Assembly: GCA_024711345.1 (NCBI GenBank)
Contig: JANJTA010000036.1
Location: 62,001 to 126,000 of the forward strand
DNA from: Rhodanobacter sp.
Lineage (GTDB): Bacteria; Pseudomonadota; Gammaproteobacteria; Xanthomonadales; Rhodanobacteraceae
Reading direction: 5' to 3'
Length of the DNA stretch: 64,000 bases
This document shows positions 22,757 to 31,890 of this stretch, piece by piece. The notes under the pieces were generated by a model. That model had not been told where the DNA came from and did not search any database. It was given only the letters and a program-made list of their open reading frames with translations. Numbering within the stretch: position 1 is the first letter of the stretch; each line of letters starts with the position of its first letter. Both the position numbers and the translations under genes were made by a program.

Positions 22757-22886
22757 GGAAGATCCTTGGATAAATATCGGGCCGCGCAGCCCGGCGACAG
22801 GCAGGCTGACGCCAACGGCGTAAGCGCAGTCGATCGAAACGAGTGGGATCAGTGCCTGGGCAGGAAGCTGGGCATGCAGCCGGCGG

Positions 22887-23219
22887 TTATTCCACGATCA
22901 GGCGCCCCTGGGCCGTGTCCTGGTGGAAGTCGCCAAAAAAGGCATAGGTGCCGGCACGCAGGGGGCCGACGTAAACCATGGCGCTGCCATTGGGCAGTAC
23001 CAGCTTCTCGCGGTTGAAATCCGTGCTTTCGAATTCCTCGGGCGTCGGATCCTGGTTGTTCACCACGATGCGTACCTTGGTATTGGCCGGCATCCTGATC
23101 TCGCTCGGTTGATAGCGATGGTTCTTGATGACCAGCGTGTATTCCGGCAGTTCGCTCGCCGCCACACTCCCGGCAGCGATCAGCAAAGCGGTTCCAACCA
23201 GCGTCAAAAAGCGGTTCAT
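22887..23219 (-). CDS. Periplasmic cupredoxin-domain protein
   Basis: A 110-residue protein: signal peptide (cleavage near VAA, residue ~21) and one cupredoxin-like domain (YTLVIKNHRYQPSEIRMPAN, then DPTPEEFESTDFNREK and GTYAFFGDFHQDTAQG). This subtype is typically found beside FTR1/EfeU iron permeases and is thought to bind or oxidise periplasmic iron or copper; the canonical blue-copper Cys is absent. No FTR1 gene is present here. A Fur-box-like sequence lies just upstream. Start chosen at 23219 (MNRFLTLVG). Confidence 0.82.
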   Translation of the reverse strand: MNRFLTLVGTALLIAAGSVAASELPEYTLVIKNHRYQPSEIRMPANTKVRIVVNNQDPTPEEFESTDFNREKLVLPNGSAMVYVGPLRAGTYAFFGDFHQDTAQGRLIVE

Positions 23220-23242
23220 CGGCAGGTTTCCTTGTGACGCGT

Positions 23243-23263
23243 AAATGCTACTCATTGTCATTT
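23243..23263. promoter_or_regulatory. Fur-box-like sequence upstream of the cupredoxin gene
   Basis: On the minus strand the 21 bp at 23263-23243 start AAATGACAATG and end CATTT, resembling the degenerate GATAAT-repeat pattern of Fur sites, in a locally AT-rich patch 23 bp upstream of the cupredoxin start. The match is partial. Confidence 0.35.
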
Positions 23264-23779
23264 GAGCTGTCAAGAAACGCCGCCTCGGAGGGGGCTCACG
23301 AGAGAGGTATCGGCATGGATATGCCGGGCTCGCGCGTACCAAATACCGCAACCGTGTCGTCCACGCGCCCGACTCGTGCAACACCCTTTCCACGCCATGG
23401 CGGAATACTCCGGCCAGCGGTCTTCGCAGTGGCGAGGAGAGCCGCATTGAGCAATACGAACCCTCCCCGGGACGGCGCTGCAGGTGGCGCGAGCGAGCGA
23501 AACCGGATCGCGGATCAGGAGAACGCGCAACCGGGGCGACGGGGCAATGTGAGCCCATCGCCGGGCTGTCCGAAAAAAGCGCCAGCGTGGATCCCCGGCC
23601 GGCTGCGCGATCCGCGGGAAGAGAAGAATCCAGGTCATTCCTCCGCGAGGCGCGATCGCCACGGAAACGTGGAGCACCCCGACCGTCCCGGCAAGCCGGG
23701 AACGGTGTCCGCCTCGGCAGGGCTCAACGAACAGGCAGGATGACCCCACCGGCTCGGCGCAAGCGGGTAGCGGCAACGA
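23264..23779. other. Intergenic region, no supported gene
   Basis: About 515 bp with overlapping open frames on both strands that resemble no family I know. One imperfect hairpin is visible at 23682-23706 (arms with one bulge, AA loop) and could be a terminator for the metallothionein gene on the minus strand or for an unrecognised transcript. Confidence 0.5.
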
Positions 23780-23983
23780 TTACGAGCTTGGCTGACCCCG
23801 GCGCGTTTCAGCGCCCGTCCGTGCTTCGCCGCAGCCCGGGTGGCCGCACTGGCAGCCGGGAGGCTGATCCGAGGTGGGGGACTCCACCCGCTTGCGGCAG
23901 TGTTCGCTGCAATAGGCCTTGCCGGCAGCAACTGCACAGGTGCATGCCGGATGGGCACAGCGCTGATGGTTCGTGGTGTTCAT
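23780..23983 (-). CDS. Bacterial metallothionein (SmtA/BmtA-like)
   Basis: A 67-residue cysteine-rich protein. The pattern CAHPACTC, then AYCSEHC and a distal CQCGHPGC matches the bacterial metallothionein family, in which about nine Cys plus His residues chelate a Zn4 or Cd cluster. It would buffer zinc or detoxify cadmium in the cytosol. The start at 23983 (MNTTNHQRC) fits the family length; a longer open frame upstream is not conserved-looking. I saw no SmtB-type regulator beside it. Confidence 0.85.
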   Translation of the reverse strand: MNTTNHQRCAHPACTCAVAAGKAYCSEHCRKRVESPTSDQPPGCQCGHPGCGEARTGAETRRGQPSS

Positions 23984-24258
23984 CCGGATACCTCGATGGT
24001 GTCCCAGCGGCTGGGGACGTTCATGAAAGCGCACGTCGCGACAAACGAGGGTGATGCCTGTGTGCAGGCCCGATGAGTCCGGCAGGCGTCGTCCGTCGAC
24101 AGGCGCGTGTCGCTGTCGTGGTGCTGTCGATGAAGCGTGTTGCCGAAAGCCAAGGGTCCACATCAATGGCGGCAGAACCGGTGGCCCTGCTCACGCACGC
24201 GTCGCGCAGCGGTCACGCCGGCTGCGCGCGCCATTGCCGATGATCGGGCGCCACCGTC

Positions 24259-24507
24259 ATGGAAACCGCCATGCTCCCCAACGAACCAGGCATCGGCGCA
24301 GCTCCGTCGCCCACCGGTGATCCCGAATACCAGCCGCCCGATCCGCCGCCGCCGACGTTTCCCGATCCCACGCAGCCCGAGCCCGTGCCGCCGACCGGAC
24401 CGGAGTTGCCGCCGCCGGCTCCGTCGCCTGACCCGGCACCGCCAGCCCCGAAGGCGAAGCCTGCGGTCAATGCGGCGTGGCCACCCGCTCGGCGACCTCG
24501 GCCTTGA
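24259..24507 (+). CDS. Possible proline-rich small protein
   Basis: An 82-codon frame whose residues ~12-70 are a Pro/Pro-Asp-rich low-complexity chain (PPDPPPPTFPDP). Its 3' end overlaps the end of the opposite-strand CBS gene by 41 bp. Compositional bias of this kind can be real or can come from GC-rich DNA. No homolog recognised; low confidence. Confidence 0.3.
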   Translation: METAMLPNEPGIGAAPSPTGDPEYQPPDPPPPTFPDPTQPEPVPPTGPELPPPAPSPDPAPPAPKAKPAVNAAWPPARRPRP

Positions 24508-24886
24508 GCGAGCGGGCGTCGGTAGCTTCCAGGTCCGCCTGGGCCACCATGCCGCAGATCGCGCCATCGGCGTCGACAATCGGCACCCGGCGTATCTGCT
24601 GGTCTGCCATCAATCGCGCGCACTCCTCAAGCGAGGCGTCGTCCTTGAGCGTCAGGGCCGGGGCGGTCATGCATGACTGCACTGTGCTGTGCTGCGGGTT
24701 GCCTCCCGTAGCGACGCAACGAACCACGATGTCGCGGTCAGTGATCACGCCGGCCACCTTCAGCTCGCGGTCGGTCACCGGAATCTCGCCGACATCCATT
24801 TCCAGCATCATTCGCGCAGCGTCGGCCAGCGTGGCCTCGGGCAGGCAGCAATGGGGTCTGGGGGTCATTATGTCTTGTACGTTCAT
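24467..24886 (-). CDS. CBS-pair domain protein
   Basis: A 139-residue cytosolic protein consisting of two CBS motifs (VQDIMTPRPHCCLPEATLAD, residues ~3-60; VQSCMTAPALTLKDDASLEE, ~68-125) with the signature endings GVITDRDIVVR and GMVAQADL. CBS pairs bind adenosyl nucleotides and usually act as energy sensors. With no fused effector domain, its partner cannot be read from the sequence. Start at 24886. Confidence 0.9.
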   Translation of the reverse strand: MNVQDIMTPRPHCCLPEATLADAARMMLEMDVGEIPVTDRELKVAGVITDRDIVVRCVATGGNPQHSTVQSCMTAPALTLKDDASLEECARLMADQQIRRVPIVDADGAICGMVAQADLEATDARSLKAEVAERVATPH

Positions 24887-24959
24887 GACGTTTCTCCGCA
24901 ACGGACGAGGCTCCGGGCCTTGCACGGAACCTCCACCTTGTCACCACCGCCTTGAAGAA

Positions 24960-25240
24960 AAGGCGATTGAAGCGTCAACGGTACTCATACAGACCCGCCT
25001 TACCGCCCAGGCTTGCGTTGCCCCGCAAACGCAACGCCCGATCGACGCGCGCCCTGACCGGCAGCACCAGCAGGGCGGGGCGCCGCCGACGAGGATCAGC
25101 ACGACGACGTCGAACGCCGGCACCTAGCCGAACGAGCGCTTGCCGGCCAGGCGCAACATGCACGGCAGGATGAGGTAGACCACTGCACCACGCAGCGCGA
25201 AATGCCACCACGGCTCGGACAATTGCAGGAGGATATTCAT
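24960..25240 (-). pseudogene. Remnant of a DUF421 (YetF-like) membrane protein gene
   Basis: Reading the minus strand from ATG 25240 gives MNILLQLSEPWWHFALRG, then a membrane helix ending LRLAGKRSFG, the typical N-terminus of DUF421 proteins. A TAG at 25128-25126 interrupts it where family members usually have a glutamine; the same frame continues with PAFDVVVLILVGGA, also DUF421-like, and then loses similarity. The gene is therefore truncated by a nonsense change and further decayed. The family match is by pattern; the stop is seen directly. Confidence 0.6.
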
Positions 25241-25701
25241 GGGCCGGGTATCCTCGCTGGGCCTGGGTGTGAACCGCATCGCCGTTCGCGAGGCAGACTA
25301 CCGCCATCCATCCCGATCGGTTGGCGGCGTGCACGCCAGGTCGCGGCGGACTGCGGCTTGACGAACAGCGGCAGGGACCTGGATCGTCTTCGCCTGCTTC
25401 CCGACACGATTGACGCAGGTCTCGCTCCATGCGGCGTGGCCGGCACGCTCGAAGCCCTACCGTGCCATGCGAAACGAGCGAGCCGGGTGAAGCATCGGTC
25501 AAGCAGGTCACACGCCAGATTGCTGCCCGGATCCAGCGATTCAGCCGGCTCCGGCACGCGGCGAGCAAATGGCATCGCTGGCGTGGTGCGCGGCGCGGGC
25601 GCATAGTGGGCTTTGGAGATGGAGCGTCGTGAGACGGCTGTGGGTCCACCGTGCCGTTGCCGCGATTCGCCTGACGAAGATGCTTCCAACAGGGCGACGA
25701 G
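25241..25701. other. Intergenic region before the hybrid kinase
   Basis: About 460 bp with no convincing gene. Open frames on both strands lack family resemblance and most are antisense to neighbouring coding DNA. No clear promoter seen. Confidence 0.45.
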
Positions 25702-28700
25702 ATGGCTATCCCGGAGAATGAAGCGGCGCCTTGCCGCGGTACCGCCGCCGACCGGGCGATTCACGTCGGCTCGATGCGGATGCTGCTGGAGGCGATGCCG
25801 ATACCCGCTTACGTCTGCAACGAGGAGGGCATCGTGGTGGCCGTCAACACCCGCGCCACCGCGCTGTGGGGAGCGGCACTGCAGGTCGGGGGGAGCGACG
25901 AGGCGCTCGTTCCTGCCTTGCTGAAGGCCGGCGGGCTGACGGGAGAGGGGCAGGAGGTGCGCGACATCCATGTCGCGATCCGGACTGCATCCGGCACATC
26001 GCAACGCGCTTTTGCCTGCGCCTCGTGGCTGGGGCGCGACGACGCCAGCATCGGCCTGGTGCTGAAAAGTTTCCGGTTGGCGGAGCCGCCGGACGACGAC
26101 GCGCGGGACCTGTTCGAGAATGGCGCCGTGGGACTGCGCCTGGTCGCGGCCGACGGCACCATACTGCGCGCGAACCAGACGGAACTCGACCTGCTCGGCT
26201 ATCGCCGCGAAGACTACGTCGGGCACAAGCTTCGCGAGTTCGACGCCGATGTCGACCGCCTGGCCAGGCTCCTCGAACGGGTTCGCGCCGGCGAATCGGT
26301 GGACAAGTACCCGGCCCGCCTGATCGGCGGCGATGGCGCCATCCGGCATGTGCAGATCAGCTCCAGCGGGCGCTTCCGTGACGGCGAGTTTCTCCACTCA
26401 CGCTGTTTCACCATCGATGTCTCCGCGCAGGAGCAGTTGAGCCGGACGATCCGCCAGCGCGACCGGCTTTCGCGGCAACTCCTGCAAGCCTTGCCCATGG
26501 CGATCTACACCACCGACGTGCAGGGAAGGATCACCTTCTTCAACCGCGCCGCCCTCAATTTCTCGGGGCGTCGCCCGCCGCCGGAACAGCGGTGGTGCGT
26601 GGCACGGAAGCTGTATCGGCTCGACGGCACCGTGCTGCCGCACGACGAGTGTCCGATGGCCATCGCGGTCCGCACGCGGCGGGCGCTGCGCGGCGAGGTG
26701 GCCATCGCCGAACTGCCGGATGGCAGCCGGCGCACCTTTGCCGCGTACCCGACGCCGCTGTTCAACGACGATGGCAGCCTGGTAGGCGCGGTGAACATGA
26801 TGGTCGACATCACCGAGCAACAGGCTGCGGCGCAGTCGCTGCAGGATTCCAATGCCCGTCTGGAACAGCGGGTGCTGAACCGCACGCGTGCCGCAGAGGG
26901 CGCCTTCATGAGCCTCCATCGCAGCGAACGCGATTTTTCGCTGCTGGTGGAGAATGTGGTCGACTACGCCATCTACATGCTCGATCCGCGCGGCGTCATC
27001 ATCAACTGGAATGCCGGCGCCGAGCGGATCAGCGGGTACTGGGCTGCCGAAGTCGTCGGGACGAACTTCTCGCGCTTCTACACGCCGGAAGACCGCGCCG
27101 GCGGCCTCCCTGACGCGGCCCTGAGCGCCGCCGGCCGCAAGGGCAGCTACAGCGCGGAGGGCTGGCAGGTACGCAAGGACGGCAGCCGCTTCTGGGCCAG
27201 CGTGGTGATTGATCCGGTTTTCGACCACGGTGTGCTGGTGGGCTTCGCCAAGGTCATCCGCGACGTCACCGAGCGCATGCAGGCCGAGGCGGCCCTGATG
27301 GAAAGCGAATACCTCGCGCGCGGCATCATCGACACGGCGCTCGACGGCTTCGTGCAGCTGGATGGGGACGGCCGCATCGTCCAGTGGAACCCGCAGGCGG
27401 AAGTGCAGTTTGGCTGGCCACGCAGGGAGGTCCTCGGGAAATCGCTTTGCGCATTGGCGATCGCGGAGGCGGACCGCGCGCGCTTCGATCGCGACCTCCG
27501 ACCCTCGCTCAGCCGCCCGTCGCGCGGAACCACACGGCGCATCGAAATGGTGGACCGCGAAGGGCGCAGGATTCCGGTCGAACTGAGCATCAGCTCGCTG
27601 ATCGTCAACGAGAGCTACCACACCAACATATTCATTCACGACCTGAGCGAACGACTCCTCGTCGACGCGCAGCTGCACCAGGCGCAGAAGATGGAAGCGG
27701 TGGGCCAGTTGACCGGCGGCCTTGCCCACGACTTCAACAACCTGCTGCAAGGCATCATCGGATCGCTGGATCTGATCCAGCTGCGAATGGGCGAAGGCAA
27801 CACCGCCGACGTGCAGCGCTTCATCAGCGGCGCACTGAGTTCGGCAAACCGCGCAGCAGCGATGACCCACCGCCTGCTGGCCTTCTCCAAACGCCAGCCG
27901 CTGGATCCGCGCCCGGTCCAATCCAATCCGTTGATTCTTTCCATGGCGGACCTGCTGCAACGCACGCTGGGCGAGAAGGTCACGCTGATGTTCGAGCTGG
28001 CGACGGACTTGTCTACCACGCTGTGCGATCCGAATCAGTTGGAAGGCGCCGTGCTGAACCTGGCGATCAATGCCCGCGATGCCATGCCGCAGGGCGGCTG
28101 CCTGCACATCCGTTCCCGCAATGTGGAAGCCGGCGAGATTCCGGCTGGGCAGTGGCCGGACGAGCGCAAGGCAGGCGAAGGCTTCATCTGCATCGAGGTT
28201 TCCGATGACGGCGTCGGCATGGACACGCAGGTGCTCGAGCATGCGGTGGAACCTTTCTTCACCACCAAGGCGCCTGGCCACGGCACCGGCCTGGGCTTGT
28301 CGATGGTGTACGGTTTTGCGCGACAGTCGAATGGCTACTGCGAAATCCATAGCGAACCAACCCGCGGCACCACGGTCAGGCTGTACCTGCCGCGTTTGGC
28401 CGCGAAAGCGAGCGAACGCGGGGACCCTGACGTTTTCCACGCGCCGGCGCCCACGACGAAGGGCGAACTGGTGCTGGTGGTCGAGGACGAAGAGGTGGTG
28501 CGCCACGTGGTCGTCGAAGTCCTGCACCAGCTGGGCTACAAGACGCTGGAGGCGATGGACGGCGAGTCGGGGCTGGCCGCGATCAAGGCGAACGAGGCGA
28601 TCCGCCTGCTTGTCTCCGACATCGTGCTGCCGGGCATGGACGGGCGGGCGCTGGTCACCGCGGCGCGCACGCTGCGACCCGATCTCAGGATATTGCTGAT

Positions 28701-28842
28701 GACCGGCTACGCCGCCGACACTCCCGCACCCGCGGGATTGGCGCCGGTGATGGGCCTGCTCACCAAACCGTTCACCGTGGAAACGCTGGCTGGACGCCTG
28801 CGAAAGATGCTCGGCGAAACCCGTGCCGCGGGCGCGCCGTGA
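25702..28842 (+). CDS. Multi-PAS hybrid sensor histidine kinase
   Basis: A 1,046-residue cytosolic sensor without membrane segments. Four to five PAS domains occupy residues ~20-640 (for example GLRLVAADGTILRANQTELD, IYTTDVQGRITFFNRAAL, IYMLDPRGVIINWNAGAERI, FVQLDGDGRIVQWNPQAE). A HWE/HisKA-type dimerisation helix follows with the phospho-acceptor in TGGLAHDFNNLLQGI (His ~676), then the HATPase N, G1 and G2 boxes (NLAINARDAMP, SDDGVGMD, GHGTGLGLSMV) and a C-terminal receiver (DIVLPGMDG with the phospho-Asp). It converges with a stand-alone response regulator, a likely partner. Signal unknown. Confidence 0.93.
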   Translation: MAIPENEAAPCRGTAADRAIHVGSMRMLLEAMPIPAYVCNEEGIVVAVNTRATALWGAALQVGGSDEALVPALLKAGGLTGEGQEVRDIHVAIRTASGTSQRAFACASWLGRDDASIGLVLKSFRLAEPPDDDARDLFENGAVGLRLVAADGTILRANQTELDLLGYRREDYVGHKLREFDADVDRLARLLERVRAGESVDKYPARLIGGDGAIRHVQISSSGRFRDGEFLHSRCFTIDVSAQEQLSRTIRQRDRLSRQLLQALPMAIYTTDVQGRITFFNRAALNFSGRRPPPEQRWCVARKLYRLDGTVLPHDECPMAIAVRTRRALRGEVAIAELPDGSRRTFAAYPTPLFNDDGSLVGAVNMMVDITEQQAAAQSLQDSNARLEQRVLNRTRAAEGAFMSLHRSERDFSLLVENVVDYAIYMLDPRGVIINWNAGAERISGYWAAEVVGTNFSRFYTPEDRAGGLPDAALSAAGRKGSYSAEGWQVRKDGSRFWASVVIDPVFDHGVLVGFAKVIRDVTERMQAEAALMESEYLARGIIDTALDGFVQLDGDGRIVQWNPQAEVQFGWPRREVLGKSLCALAIAEADRARFDRDLRPSLSRPSRGTTRRIEMVDREGRRIPVELSISSLIVNESYHTNIFIHDLSERLLVDAQLHQAQKMEAVGQLTGGLAHDFNNLLQGIIGSLDLIQLRMGEGNTADVQRFISGALSSANRAAAMTHRLLAFSKRQPLDPRPVQSNPLILSMADLLQRTLGEKVTLMFELATDLSTTLCDPNQLEGAVLNLAINARDAMPQGGCLHIRSRNVEAGEIPAGQWPDERKAGEGFICIEVSDDGVGMDTQVLEHAVEPFFTTKAPGHGTGLGLSMVYGFARQSNGYCEIHSEPTRGTTVRLYLPRLAAKASERGDPDVFHAPAPTTKGELVLVVEDEEVVRHVVVEVLHQLGYKTLEAMDGESGLAAIKANEAIRLLVSDIVLPGMDGRALVTAARTLRPDLRILLMTGYAADTPAPAGLAPVMGLLTKPFTVETLAGRLRKMLGETRAAGAP

Positions 28843-28873
28843 GGGACCTTCCCGACACGCCCGGGCTCCTGGT

Positions 28874-29233
28874 TCAGGGGGAGCCAAGCAGCTCGCGCAT
28901 GATCGTGCGCAGCGCCTGCAGGCTCAGCGGTTTGGCAACCATGCGAACTCCGGGAAACTCGGCCGCCAGATCGGCCAGGTTGCCGCCGGATACGACCGCG
29001 AAAGGCATATACCGCTCGCGCAGCGCGAGCATCAGCGAATGGGCGCTTTCCCCGCGCAGGCCGACGTCGACCAGGGCGGCGTCGAATTCGCCGTACTCGA
29101 GGTCGCTGAGCGCATCGACCAGGGTCAGGTCGACGAGCACGACCAGCCCCATGTCGCGCAAGGTGTCTTCCATCACCATCGCGACGACGGGATCGTCCTC
29201 GACCATGAGAACCCGCTTGGCCCCGGATGTCAT
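28874..29233 (-). CDS. Single-domain response regulator
   Basis: A 119-residue CheY-like receiver: acidic pair in VLMVEDDPVVAMV, phospho-acceptor Asp in AALVDVGLRGE (~54), Thr/Ser switch in FAVVSGG and Lys in VAKPLS. There is no output domain, as in phosphorelay intermediates of hybrid kinases. It is convergent with the hybrid kinase gene, 31 bp between the stops. Start at 29233 (MTSGAKRVLMVEDD). Confidence 0.9.
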   Translation of the reverse strand: MTSGAKRVLMVEDDPVVAMVMEDTLRDMGLVVLVDLTLVDALSDLEYGEFDAALVDVGLRGESAHSLMLALRERYMPFAVVSGGNLADLAAEFPGVRMVAKPLSLQALRTIMRELLGSP

Positions 29234-29358
29234 CTTGCCTTCCCGCTGCAGATCCCCTGCAAAGGCAGTGTATGTCGAATGGAATCGGTCGCGGAAGCCG
29301 ACTCGCATGCCGAAATCGCCATCACACAACGACAGCCATCGGCTTTGCGCGGCTGCCG

Positions 29359-30225
29359 TCAGAACCGCCCGCGCAGCTTCCTCGCGTCGAACGGCGCCTG
29401 TACCTTGGCGTCGTTGTCGAAGTAGCAGTAGACGTCGCGCGACTTGCGTGCCTGCGGCTTTTCATCGCTGACGCGATGCAGCCTGTCGCGGGGTTGGCGG
29501 CCCCGCAGCCAGCAACGGATTCGCCGTGCCCAATCGTCGAGCGCCGCCTGCGAGTAACCGCTTGAATAGAGCACCTTGTCGCCGTGCAGGCGCATGTAGA
29601 CGAACCCGGCGGTCACGTCCTGCAGCTTCGGCCATGCCGTGGGCGCGTCGGAAACCACCAGCGCTGCGCGATGCTTGCGCAGCAGGCGCAGGAAGGCCGG
29701 ATCCGCGAAACTGGGATGGCGGATTTCGACGGCGTGACGGAGCCGATGGTTCCGTTTCGGCGCAAGGTCACCGACCAGCCCGAGATGCCGGTCATGGCGT
29801 CTGGCCATGATCAGCGCGGACGCGCTGTCCCGGGGCAGCGACGAGAGGAATGCGTCGAAAAGGTCGTGGTCGTAGGGCAGGGTGGGCGGAAACTGCCACA
29901 GCATCGGGCCCAGCTTCTCGCCAAGTTCGAGCACGCCGGAGGCAAGGAAGTTCGCCAGCGGCGTCTCCACCTCGCGCAGCCTGCGCACGTGGGTGATGAA
30001 GCGGGGCGCTTTCACCGCGAAGACGAAGCCGGGCGGAGTATCCCGGTACCAGCTGCGCCAGCTGTCGGGGCGCTGCAGTGCGTAGAACGAACCATTGATC
30101 TCGATGGTATCGAGTTGGCGCGACGCGTAGTGCAGCTCCAGCCGCTGCGGCAGGTCCGGCGGATAGAACCGGCCTCGCCATGGCGCGTAGCGCCAGCCGG
30201 AAATGCCGATGCGCAATTTGGCCAT
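29359..30225 (-). CDS. DUF72 family protein (YecE-like)
   Basis: A 288-residue TIM-barrel-like protein of the DUF72 family: GISGWRYAPWRGRFYPPDL at the N-terminus, LDTIEINGSFYALQ, FVFAVKAPRFITH, then AVEIRHPSF and FVYMRLHGDKVLYSSGYS. The family is widespread and its biochemical role is not settled. The start at 30225 (MAKLRIGISGW) is preferred; an in-frame ATG five codons upstream is possible. Confidence 0.9.
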   Translation of the reverse strand: MAKLRIGISGWRYAPWRGRFYPPDLPQRLELHYASRQLDTIEINGSFYALQRPDSWRSWYRDTPPGFVFAVKAPRFITHVRRLREVETPLANFLASGVLELGEKLGPMLWQFPPTLPYDHDLFDAFLSSLPRDSASALIMARRHDRHLGLVGDLAPKRNHRLRHAVEIRHPSFADPAFLRLLRKHRAALVVSDAPTAWPKLQDVTAGFVYMRLHGDKVLYSSGYSQAALDDWARRIRCWLRGRQPRDRLHRVSDEKPQARKSRDVYCYFDNDAKVQAPFDARKLRGRF

Positions 30226-30489
30226 GATCCGCCCATGCATGCCGCGCAAACGGAGTGACGCTAACCCTCCGGCCGTCACCTGGGGATGAAGGCAGCTTCA
30301 GGAGGGGCCTCGGCGGACATGAGTCAACGGTCCATCTGCGCCGTCAGGACGACGTAGCCCCGCCGCATGAATCGGTGCCGTGTATCGAAGAACCTCGAGG
30401 TATAGTCCGGCTGCCGAGCAGCGCCGACTGATGCACGCGCGCCCGGTTGGGACTTGAGTCTCCATCCGGAAAGCAAGATCTTCGGCCTC

Positions 30490-31770
30490 ATGCAGATACC
30501 CACATGCGACATCGACTGCGCTGGTACGGACCCGGAAGCGCTGAACCGGCGTTGCGGCTGCGCCGTGGTCGACATCAACCAATTGCGCCACACCCTGGAG
30601 GCGGCGCTTCCCGGGATGGATGCCATCGATCCGGTGCGGCATGCGCACCTGTTTTCACCCCATGCCCTGTTCGTGGACCGGGGTGCATTGGACGCCATGA
30701 GTTCCGTGGCGGCGGCGGTGTTCCGGGTCGCCAGGCATCCACGCTACGTAGAGCAGGTGTTGCGCCATGCCCCCGAGATCGCGCGACACGATCCGGGTTC
30801 CGCGGGCGGCGTGCTGGGGCTGGATTTTCATCTCACGGTCGAAGGGCCGCGGTTGATCGAGATCAACACCAATCCCGGTGGGCTGCTGCTCAACGCGTTC
30901 CTGCTCGATGCCGTGCATTCCTGTGCGCCGGCAACCTGGACGCCGTGGGCGACCAGTGTCGCGGCGCAGGAGGCGGGCGTTTCGGCGTGGCTGGAGGACA
31001 TGCGGCGCCAACTCGGCCGGATGCCCAGGCGCATGGCCATCGTCGACGTCACGCCGCGCGAGCAGTTTCTTTATCCGGAATTCGAGTTGTACCGGCAGGC
31101 ATTTCAGGCTCGGGGCATCGACACGGTGATCCGGGCGCCAGAAGAATTCATTCACGACCGCCATGGCCTGCGTGATGCCGACGGGCCGGTCGACGCCATC
31201 TACAACCGTCTTACCGATTTCGTCCTGCGCCAACCGGCCTGCCAGCCGCTGGCCGCGGCGTATCTGGCGGGCTCGATTGCCCTGACACCGCATCCCCGGG
31301 CACACGCGGTGTACGCCGACAAGCGCAACCTCGCGGTACTCGATGCCCCGCATCTGCTCGAGAGCTGCGGAATCGATGCCTCCACGACCCATCTGTTGGC
31401 AAAAGCCATTCCGTCGACGGTCGAACTGACCGCGGAAAACCGCGACGCGCTGTGGGCCGCGCGCGAGCACTATTTCTTCAAGCCCGCATCCGGCTACGGC
31501 AGTCGCGGCAGCTATCGTGGTGACAAGATGACCCGGCGCACCTGGGAAGCCATGGCCTCCGCGGCTTACGTGGCACAGGCGTTCGCACCGCCCAGCGTGC
31601 GCATCCCACATGCCGACATCACGCTCAAGGCCGACGTGCGCTGCTTCGCTTCAGAGGACGGCACGCTGCTGTTCGCAGCCCGCCTGTACCAGGGACAGAC
31701 CACGAACATGCGGACCACGCATGGCGGATTCGCCGCGGTGCTCACCTCGCATGAAGCTCGCGTGTCCTGA
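30490..31770 (+). CDS. Circularly permuted ATP-grasp protein
   Basis: A 426-residue protein with ATP-grasp motifs in swapped order: the metal/catalytic segment LIEINTNPGGLLLNAF (usually C-terminal) lies near residue 125, whereas the ATP-binding loop FFKPASGYGSRGSYRGDK (usually N-terminal) lies near residue 335, followed by YQGQTTNMRTTHGGFAAV at the end. This matches the circularly permuted ATP-grasp group, which makes amide or ester bonds from carboxylates. Cys-rich text CDIDCAG...RRCGCAVVD begins the protein. An earlier TTG start at 30454 is possible. Substrate unknown; the gene ends 93 bp before dif. Confidence 0.8.
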   Translation: MQIPTCDIDCAGTDPEALNRRCGCAVVDINQLRHTLEAALPGMDAIDPVRHAHLFSPHALFVDRGALDAMSSVAAAVFRVARHPRYVEQVLRHAPEIARHDPGSAGGVLGLDFHLTVEGPRLIEINTNPGGLLLNAFLLDAVHSCAPATWTPWATSVAAQEAGVSAWLEDMRRQLGRMPRRMAIVDVTPREQFLYPEFELYRQAFQARGIDTVIRAPEEFIHDRHGLRDADGPVDAIYNRLTDFVLRQPACQPLAAAYLAGSIALTPHPRAHAVYADKRNLAVLDAPHLLESCGIDASTTHLLAKAIPSTVELTAENRDALWAAREHYFFKPASGYGSRGSYRGDKMTRRTWEAMASAAYVAQAFAPPSVRIPHADITLKADVRCFASEDGTLLFAARLYQGQTTNMRTTHGGFAAVLTSHEARVS

Positions 31771-31862
31771 GCCGGCACCACGCATCAGCATTTGCAGAGC
31801 AGGGCAACAGCGCACCGCGCGCTGGCGGACCTTCCGGGAGCACTTGCGCGACTTGGTTGCGT

Positions 31863-31890
31863 ATTTTACATAATATACATTATGCGAAGT
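31863..31890 (-). other. dif: Chromosomal dif site / attL of the element
   Basis: On the plus strand: XerD-type arm ATTTTACATAA (31863-31873), centre TATACA (31874-31879), XerC-type arm TTATGCGAAGT (31880-31890). Read on the minus strand it has the XerC-centre-XerD order of gammaproteobacterial dif (GCGCATAA/TGTATA/TTATGT theme). Both arms look functional, so chromosome dimer resolution should still work here. It locates the replication terminus. Confidence 0.92.

Noticed and set aside
31863-31890. tRNA attachment site for an integrase-type island
   Set aside because: The core matches dif arms, and there is no integrase or tRNA.
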